A stretch of 64,000 bases of DNA, taken from contig NZ_CP128477.1 of the NCBI RefSeq assembly GCF_030369675.1, forward strand, positions 2,301,001 to 2,365,000, read 5' to 3'. Position numbers and translations under genes: made by a program. This DNA is from Peteryoungia algae. Its GTDB lineage: Bacteria; Pseudomonadota; Alphaproteobacteria; Rhizobiales; Rhizobiaceae. Shown one piece after another: positions 56,544 through 64,000 of the stretch (positions are counted from its first letter, which is position 1; the number at the start of each line of letters is the position of its first letter). Under the pieces are notes generated by a model that saw nothing but the letters and a program-made list of their open reading frames with translations, had not been told where the DNA came from and ran no database searches.

Positions 56544-57974
56544 ATGCGCTTCGATACGGTGATCCGCAACGGAACGGTGGTAACGGCGAGCGATACCTTC
56601 GTCAGCGACGTCGGCATCAAGGATGGCCGTATTGCCGCACTCGCCGCAAACATCACGGATGCCGAAGAAGTCATCGACGCCACCGGCCTTTTCGTGCTTC
56701 CCGGCGGCATCGACAGCCATGTGCATCTCGACCAGCCCTCCGGCGACGGCATTGTCATGGCCGACGATTTCGACAGCGGCACGCAGTCAGCCGCCATTGG
56801 CGGCAACAGCACGGTCTTGGCCTTCTGCATGCAGGAAAAGGGTCAGTCCCTGCGTGAAGCGCTGAAGATCTACCATGCCAAGGCCGAGGGAAAATGCCAC
56901 GTCGACGTTTCCTTCCACCTCGTGATCACCGATCCGACGGCCGAAGTGCTCGGCCAGGAACTGCCAGCCCTGGTCGAGGACGGCTACACCTCGCTCAAGG
57001 TCTTCATGACCTATGAGGGACTTCGCCTGCGCGACGACGAGATCCTCGCCACGCTCGACACGGCAAGACGAACCGGCGCGCTAGTCATGGTTCACTGCGA
57101 GAACGAGGACGCCATCCGCTACCTGATCGGACGGCACGAGGATGAAGGCAAGTTCGCGCCGAAGTACCACGCCACGACCCGACCCGTCGCAGCCGAACGG
57201 GAGGCAACCCATCGCGCATTGTCGCTCGCCGAAATCGTCGACGTGCCCATCGTCATCGTGCATGTCTCGAACCGCGAGGCCATGGAAGAAATCCGCCGCG
57301 CCCGCCAGCGGGGCCAGAAAATCGCTGGCGAAACATGCCCGCAATATCTGATGCTGACGGCAGACGACCTCGATCTCGAAGGGCTGGATGGCGCGAAATT
57401 CGTCTGCTCGCCGCCACCGCGCGACAAGGCAAGCCAGGACGCTTGCTGGGAAGGGATCGAGCAGGGCGTCTTCGACCTGTTCTCCTCCGACCACTGCCCC
57501 TTCCGCTTCGACGATCCGGAAGGCAAGCTGAACGAGAAGGGAAAGCGGCATTTCCGCTGGATCCCGAACGGCATTCCGGGCGTCTCGACCCGCCTGCCGA
57601 TCCTGTTCTCCGAAGGGGTAATGAAAGGCCGGATCGACATCAACCGTTTCGTCGCGGTGACCTCGACCAACCACGCGAAACTCTACGGCATGTACCCGCA
57701 AAAGGGCACGATTGCGATCGGTTCCGATGCGGACATAGCGCTCTGGGATCCGACGCAGCGGGTTACACTGACCAACGACATCCTTCAGCACGGTGCCGAC
57801 TACACACCCTATGAGGGCCTGGAGGTGACGGGCTGGCCCGTGCGTCTCTTCGTTCGCGGCAAGACGGTCATGGAACGCGGCTCGCTCGTGGATGCCGGAC
57901 ACGGCCACTATCAAAGCCGCAAGCGGTCGAGCCTGATCAAGGCCGCCAGTTTGGACGCAACAAGGCGCCCATAA
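56544..57974 (+). CDS. hydA: Dihydropyrimidinase (D-hydantoinase)
   Basis: 476-residue cyclic amidase with the full binuclear zinc set: His59-x-His61 (IDSHVHLDQ), carboxylated Lys152 (TSLKVFMTYEG), histidines in VMVHCENED and IVHVSNR, and aspartate in LFSSDHCPF. It hydrolyses dihydropyrimidines or 5-substituted hydantoins to N-carbamoyl products. Here it is tied to an amino acid importer and a class V aminotransferase, not to the pyrimidine pathway genes. No N-carbamoyl amidohydrolase is present in the window. ATG 56544 behind AAAGGA. Confidence 0.94.
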   Translation: MRFDTVIRNGTVVTASDTFVSDVGIKDGRIAALAANITDAEEVIDATGLFVLPGGIDSHVHLDQPSGDGIVMADDFDSGTQSAAIGGNSTVLAFCMQEKGQSLREALKIYHAKAEGKCHVDVSFHLVITDPTAEVLGQELPALVEDGYTSLKVFMTYEGLRLRDDEILATLDTARRTGALVMVHCENEDAIRYLIGRHEDEGKFAPKYHATTRPVAAEREATHRALSLAEIVDVPIVIVHVSNREAMEEIRRARQRGQKIAGETCPQYLMLTADDLDLEGLDGAKFVCSPPPRDKASQDACWEGIEQGVFDLFSSDHCPFRFDDPEGKLNEKGKRHFRWIPNGIPGVSTRLPILFSEGVMKGRIDINRFVAVTSTNHAKLYGMYPQKGTIAIGSDADIALWDPTQRVTLTNDILQHGADYTPYEGLEVTGWPVRLFVRGKTVMERGSLVDAGHGHYQSRKRSSLIKAASLDATRRP

Positions 57975-58375
57975 ATCAGCAGGCAGCCCTTTCTTGGGCT
58001 CGATTGCAAGAAATCAGCGCGCTGTAGAAGTCGTTCGTGCGCGGGCACGAATGTCTTGGATCGATGCAAGGGCGCTGGTCCAGATCGTCAACAACACGGC
58101 AGATATCGAGTTTGAATGACCTTGCCCCCTGTTGCATCTTGGAAAGCTGCCCCCCCCAACCCGAGCAACGATCATCTGCAGCATACTTTTTGCCTGACGG
58201 ATTCCGCCGCAAGCTCCCTCCCCGCATGGTGGCACCGAAAGCCCTATGCTGTCATCGGTGAATATATCCAATTAGGTATAAACGATTTGCTCCTCGGATA
58301 ATCTCAGTACAATTTTTCCCGGGCGGGAACCAATGTCGCCGTCACGCGTTCGTGTTCGGGGCAATTGTAAGGGCG
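57975..58375. other. Gene-free stretch
   Basis: No coding frame here is convincing. A small hairpin, AGCCC-TTTCTT-GGGCT, lies 10 bases after the dihydropyrimidinase stop (57985-58000) and may act as a weak terminator, although no T-run follows. The remainder is the leader of the histidine kinase gene. Confidence 0.5.
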
Positions 58376-61231
58376 ATGTGCGTGGAACAAGTCGATCTTC
58401 GGAAATCCGTCGCGGCTGCGAAGCTGGTTGAGTGCGGGAGAGTGGTTGGAGAGCAGCTCTTCCCCCTGTTGGTCGGCGCGATCGCCGAGTCATTGTCAGT
58501 CCGTTGGGTGCTGCTGTGTGTCGTGGATCAGCATGACGCGCAGAAGGCCCACACCCTCGCATTCTGGGACAATGGACCAGCGGAGAATTTTGCTTACGAC
58601 CTCGCGCACACTCCGTGCTCGCAAATCGTGGAGCAGGGAACATGCGCTTACGCGAGCGATGTCGTGCAGCTATTCCCGCGTGATAAGATTCTGCAGAAAA
58701 TGGGGGCGGAAAGCTATGTTGGGACGCCACTGCGGGCGATCAACGGCCAGGTGGTTGGCCTGATCGCTGTCCTTCACGATGAGCCAATCGAAAACACCCA
58801 ACTTGCGGCAGATGTCTTGGAAATCTTTGCAGGACGTGCAGCCGCTGAGATCGAGCGCGTTCGTAGTACTTCAGTAAATGAGCGCCTGGGCAGAGTGGTC
58901 GAAGATTCCGTCAGCGAAGTCTATCTGTTCAATGCCGAGACCTATTGCTTCGAGCTGGTGAACCGCGGCGCACGAGAAAACCTCGGCTACACGATGGATG
59001 AGCTCCGTCGGCTGACACCTTGGGACTTGAAGCCAGACCTTAGCAAAGAAGCTTTTATCAATATGGTCGCTCCACTTCGCGATGGGAGCGAACGCGTGCT
59101 GCAATTTGAGACGCGCCATCGACGGAAGGACGGGACCCGCTATGATGTGTCGGTCCGACTTCAGCTTCTTGGTGACCTCGACAAGGTTTTCTATGCAGCT
59201 ATCGAGGACATTACAGCCCGCAACCAAGCGGCTCGAGAACTCGGCCTTACCACGCAACGATTAAACGCCATCATCAACAACACGATGATGGCGATATTCA
59301 TGATGGATAGCCGACAGCATTGTGTGTTCATGAATTCTGCTGCTGAGCACCTCACCGGCTATAAACTTGAGGAAGTTAAGGGGCGACCCCTTCACGACGT
59401 CATCCATCACACCCACCCCGATGGCCGGCATTTCCCTTTGGAGGATTGCCCGATCGACAGAGCTTTCCCCGAGGAAAACCAGGTACAGGGAGAGGAAACG
59501 TTTATTCATAAAGACGGCAGGTTCTACCCTGTCGCATTCACCGCCTCACCAATTCGGGATGACGAAGGCATAGCCATTGGGACTGTCATTGAAGCGCGTG
59601 AGATCACGGAAGAGCTTCGTGCACGAGAAGCACTTCACTCCTTCAACGACGCTTTGCAGAAACGCGTAGCCGAGGCAATTGAAGCGCGGAGCAAGATTGA
59701 GCTTCAGCTCTTGCAAGCGCAGAAGATGGAAGCAATCGGTAAGCTTACGGGCGGCGTCGCACACGACTTCAACAATCTGCTTCAGGTAGTCAGAGGCAAC
59801 CTTGAATTTCTGGCGCGAGACGTTGCCGGCAACGAAAAAGCGGAAGCACGTGCACGAAACGCACTGACTGCGGTTGTCAGAGGTGCGAAACTTGCCTCGC
59901 AGCTTCTTGCATTCGGCCGCCGGCAACCTCTCGAACCGAAGCCCATCAATCTTGCCCGTCTCATGCGGGAACTAGACGACATGCTTCAGCGGGTTTTGGG
60001 GGATGGTGTCGAGATTGAGACGGTCACAGCGGGTGGCTTGTGGAATTGCCTGGCTGACCCGACCCAAGTCGAAAATGCCGTGCTGAACCTTGCTATCAAC
60101 GGACGCGATGCCATGGATGGACATGGGAAGCTGACCATAGAGGTTGGGAACGCTTCCCTTGACGACGCTTATGCTGCCCAGCACGTCGACGTGACCGCGG
60201 GGCAGTATGTGATGATCGCAGTCACGGATAACGGCTGCGGTATTGCGCCAGACAAATTGGAGCACGTGTTCGAGCCGTTCTACACGACGAAGCCCGAAGG
60301 CCAGGGAACCGGCCTGGGACTGAGCATGGTCTACGGCTTCGTAAAGCAGTCCGGCGGACATGTAAAAATCTACAGCGAAGTGGACCATGGAACAACGGTG
60401 AGGATATATCTGCCACGCACCCGTCAAGACGAGGCAATGGTGGTGCAGAGCACCTTAGAGGCAGTCGCGGGTACTGAGACCATCCTTTTGGTCGAGGATG
60501 ATCTTGGAGTGAGAGAGACGGCAGCTGAGATGCTATCCGATCTCGGCTACCGCGTGCTTAAATCGAAGAACGCCGACAGCGCCTTGGCCGTGATTGAGTC
60601 TGGCGCTGAAATCGATCTGCTGTTCACGGATGTGGTGATGCCCGGTGTCTTGCGCAGTACTGAGCTGGCGGACCTCTTCATTCAACGCTTACCGAACGCG
60701 GCTGTGCTCTACACCTCGGGCTATACACAGAACGCCATCGTCCACGCAGGGCGGCTTGACCCGGGCGTAGAGCTTCTCAGCAAACCCTATAGTCGCGAGG
60801 ATCTCTCGCGGAAGATCCGGCAGGTTCTCGATCGCAGGAAAGTCCCGTCCACTACCGAAACGGGTAGAAAGCCGATGGCGAGACCACGAACGGTTCTGCT
60901 CCTTGAGGATGAACCATTAATTCGCATGAGCACCGCAGACATGCTGGCTGAGCTCAATCTGACCGTGATTGAAGCTGGTACAACCCGCGAAGCCAACAGA
61001 CTCTTGCAAGATAGCGCGATTGATGTGCTTATCGCAGACCTGACGCTTCCCGATGGCTCAGGATTTGATGTCGCGCGGGTCGCAAAACAAGCCAATGCGA
61101 ATGTGCTTGTCATCTTTGCGACCGGCAAATCGGTCAATATCCCTCCGGACCTCAGCGGAGCAAAATGGCTTTCAAAACCCTACGATTTTACAGCTTTGGC
61201 CAAAAGCCTCTCGGGTGCCAATACTGATTGA
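58376..61231 (+). CDS. Hybrid histidine kinase: GAF, two PAS, kinase, two receiver domains
   Basis: A 951-residue cytoplasmic sensor. GAF domain about 20-170 (PRDKILQKMGAESYVGTPL), PAS1 about 175-290 (FELVNRGARENLGYTMDEL), PAS2 about 300-420 (VFMNSAAEHLTGYKLEEVKG), histidine kinase with the phospho-accepting His463 in GGVAHDFNNLL, N-box AINGRDAMDG, DNGCGIAPDKLEHVFEPFYTT and GTGLGLSMVYGF. Then two receiver domains with Asp752 (LLFTDVVMPG) and Asp888 (VLIADLTLPDG). No output domain is attached, so it passes phosphate to another protein. Base use is visibly more AT-rich than the flanking catabolic genes, suggesting a different origin. GTG 58352 is an alternative start; ATG 58376 has AAGG nearby. 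Confidence 0.88.
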   Translation: MCVEQVDLRKSVAAAKLVECGRVVGEQLFPLLVGAIAESLSVRWVLLCVVDQHDAQKAHTLAFWDNGPAENFAYDLAHTPCSQIVEQGTCAYASDVVQLFPRDKILQKMGAESYVGTPLRAINGQVVGLIAVLHDEPIENTQLAADVLEIFAGRAAAEIERVRSTSVNERLGRVVEDSVSEVYLFNAETYCFELVNRGARENLGYTMDELRRLTPWDLKPDLSKEAFINMVAPLRDGSERVLQFETRHRRKDGTRYDVSVRLQLLGDLDKVFYAAIEDITARNQAARELGLTTQRLNAIINNTMMAIFMMDSRQHCVFMNSAAEHLTGYKLEEVKGRPLHDVIHHTHPDGRHFPLEDCPIDRAFPEENQVQGEETFIHKDGRFYPVAFTASPIRDDEGIAIGTVIEAREITEELRAREALHSFNDALQKRVAEAIEARSKIELQLLQAQKMEAIGKLTGGVAHDFNNLLQVVRGNLEFLARDVAGNEKAEARARNALTAVVRGAKLASQLLAFGRRQPLEPKPINLARLMRELDDMLQRVLGDGVEIETVTAGGLWNCLADPTQVENAVLNLAINGRDAMDGHGKLTIEVGNASLDDAYAAQHVDVTAGQYVMIAVTDNGCGIAPDKLEHVFEPFYTTKPEGQGTGLGLSMVYGFVKQSGGHVKIYSEVDHGTTVRIYLPRTRQDEAMVVQSTLEAVAGTETILLVEDDLGVRETAAEMLSDLGYRVLKSKNADSALAVIESGAEIDLLFTDVVMPGVLRSTELADLFIQRLPNAAVLYTSGYTQNAIVHAGRLDPGVELLSKPYSREDLSRKIRQVLDRRKVPSTTETGRKPMARPRTVLLLEDEPLIRMSTADMLAELNLTVIEAGTTREANRLLQDSAIDVLIADLTLPDGSGFDVARVAKQANANVLVIFATGKSVNIPPDLSGAKWLSKPYDFTALAKSLSGANTD

Positions 61232-61493
61232 TCAGTGTGCCAAAGGGGGTAGAGCGATTGATCTCAGACGGTCGCATTCGACTGCGCGCAGCTATTGGGT
61301 CGCGGTCTTCGGGACCTTGAACATATTGGCGTCAGCTTCCGGCGGTCCAAAGTTTGGTCCCAGGGCAAGAAAACCCAAGACTCCCCCGAAAACTGGAGGG
61401 GAGTTGGGTCTCAGGTCAGGCGATATCGCCAACATCATGGCGTCCATGGATGTGATCGACGTGCTGCAGCAGCAGTTCGTGGCCGCCGCCCAA

Positions 61494-61578
61494 AACGATC
61501 TGATGGCGCGCATGGCATCCGGTTGAGATCGACACGGAGCTCAAACGCCAAAAGCTCCTCAGCGAATATGCTGAGGAG
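61494..61578 (+). repeat. Short dispersed repeat, copy 2, frameshifted
   Basis: Matches 26269-26352 in most positions. Reading gives NDLMARMASG in one frame and EIDTELKRQKLLSEYAEELL in the next after a one-base insertion, with KFPEWENLRVW following up to the tRNA. It is a decayed copy of the small gene at 26.2 kb or of a shared mobile or repeated element. A perfect palindrome lies inside it. Confidence 0.65.
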
Positions 61579-61584
61579 CTTTTG
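61549..61584 (-). terminator. Perfect 15-bp stem hairpin, likely rRNA operon terminator
   Basis: CAAAAGCTCCTCAGC and GCTGAGGAGCTTTTG are perfectly complementary across a six-base loop. Because both sides carry AAAA/TTTT, it can end transcription from either direction. It lies 38 bases downstream of the initiator tRNA on the minus strand, the place expected for the terminator of the rRNA operon, and 300 bases beyond the kinase gene on the plus strand. Confidence 0.8.
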
Positions 61585-61621
61585 AAGAAGTTTCCCGAGT
61601 GGGAGAATTTGCGCGTTTGGT

Positions 61622-61698
<77 letters not shown>

Positions 61699-61707
61699 TT
61701 ACCAGCG

Positions 61708-61896
61708 TAAATCCCGGAGGGATTTATCGCGACAGAGCAAACTCGTAAGAGTTTGCGTCTCTACCGGTGCAAATCCGAGGGGATTTGCGCCCTTTTCGGC
61801 ATTGTACCAAGCAAAAAGGACCGCTTTGAGCGGCCCTTGGATTTCGGCAGGGCCGAATGCGTGATTTGAGAAGATTTTCAGGTTCGAATTCGAACC
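61708..61896. repeat. Row of six palindromes in the 5S-tRNA spacer
   Basis: Perfect or near-perfect dyads: TAAATCCC-gga-GGGATTTA (61708-61726), GCAAACTC-gtaa-GAGTTTGC (61737-61756), GGTGCAAATCC-gagg-GGATTTGCGCC (61766-61791, one G-T pair), AAGGACCGCT-ttg-AGCGGCCCTT with one mismatch (61816-61838), TTCGGC-agg-GCCGAA (61843-61857) and GGTTCGAATTCGAACC (61881-61896). In the rRNA transcript they fold into successive stem-loops, probably processing signals or decayed repeats. Confidence 0.75.
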
Positions 61897-61918
61897 GGAC
61901 AACATTGCCTTTAGCAGA

Positions 61919-62034
61919 CCTGGCAGCGACCTACTCTCCCGCGTCTTGAGACGAAGTACCATTGGCGCTGGGGCGTTTCACGGCCGTGTTCGGAATGGGA
62001 ACGGGTGCGGCCACCCCGCCATGACCACCAGGTC
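61919..62034 (-). rRNA. rrf: 5S ribosomal RNA
   Basis: Minus-strand 5S gene. It begins GACCTGGTGGTCATGGCGGG and has the conserved CCCGTTCCCATTCCGAACA region, ending near CGCTGCCAGGTC. Ends are approximate. It lies between 23S and the initiator tRNA. Confidence 0.96.
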
Positions 62035-62165
62035 GGCTAAGGGCAATGTTGTTGAGAAGCTGGTGAGGTCGCAAACCGCATGCGGTTTATCGCGAGAACC
62101 TCTTTTTGATGAACACGTATTTGGCATCATCGCCCGGTTTTTCCGGGCCGATGAGCATGGTCAAT

Positions 62166-64000
<1,835 letters not shown>

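Noticed and set aside
61708..61896. Possible CRISPR array from repeated dyads
   Set aside because: The dyads differ in sequence, there are no constant repeats with unique spacers, and no cas genes are present.

Overview
The window looks like part of an alphaproteobacterial chromosome, most likely Rhizobiaceae (Rhizobium/Agrobacterium/Ensifer-like). This rests on the GC-rich coding sequence, the style of the ABC-transporter operons, and an rRNA operon whose 3' end has the order 23S-5S-initiator tRNA-Met. Species cannot be fixed from the sequence alone. There are about 50 intact genes. Several gene remnants lie at the joints between functional blocks: a hemerythrin-type repair protein, an Rrf2 regulator, a peroxiredoxin and an IS3-type transposase.

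Layout. 1-9.9 kb: a large multi-PAS sensor running off the left edge, an HPP/CBS membrane protein, an unusual PNPOx-like/flavin reductase/ferredoxin fusion with a glutathione transferase and a divergent LysR regulator, a methyltransferase and an Rrf2 remnant. 9.9-26.2 kb: branched-chain amino acid catabolism in two divergent operons around an AraC-type regulator. The minus-strand arm (SDR, thiolase, acyl-CoA dehydrogenase, mmsB) fits isoleucine/valine breakdown. The plus-strand arm encodes the whole branched-chain keto acid dehydrogenase (E1 alpha, E1 beta, E2, E3), then isovaleryl-CoA dehydrogenase, both methylcrotonyl-CoA carboxylase subunits, a MaoC-type hydratase and a CitE-type lyase. The last two stand where a crotonase-type hydratase and a classical HMG-CoA lyase would be expected. 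26.4-29.5 kb: a DevBCA-type exporter. 30.0-32.3 kb: a Blh-like persulfide dioxygenase/beta-lactamase-fold protein, a TSUP exporter and a methyltransferase. 32.4-38.2 kb: a polyamine-type ABC importer followed by an Asp/Glu-racemase-like protein lacking both catalytic cysteines, with a divergent LysR regulator.

38.5-58.0 kb is the most unusual part: two adjacent, separately regulated catabolic operons that look built for a cyclic amide, ureide or other N-heterocycle. The first (GntR repressor, then 12.6 kb of largely overlapping genes) has a hydantoin/allantoin racemase, an allantoinase-like amidohydrolase with an altered metal site, a VOC protein, a complete Dpp/Opp importer, a second substrate-binding protein with no signal peptide, an AtzA/TrzA-type amidohydrolase, a DapA-like aldolase and an SDR-fold protein without the catalytic Tyr/Lys. 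The second (GntR repressor with a perfect operator palindrome) has a polar amino acid ABC importer, a class V aminotransferase and a dihydropyrimidinase. No carbamoylase was recognised, so the final product and the substrate remain unknown.

58.4-64.0 kb: a GAF-PAS-PAS histidine kinase with two receiver domains, then the minus-strand end of an rRNA operon with a 5S-tRNA spacer full of palindromes and a terminator-like 15-bp hairpin. That hairpin lies inside a decayed copy of a short coding repeat also present at 26.3 kb.
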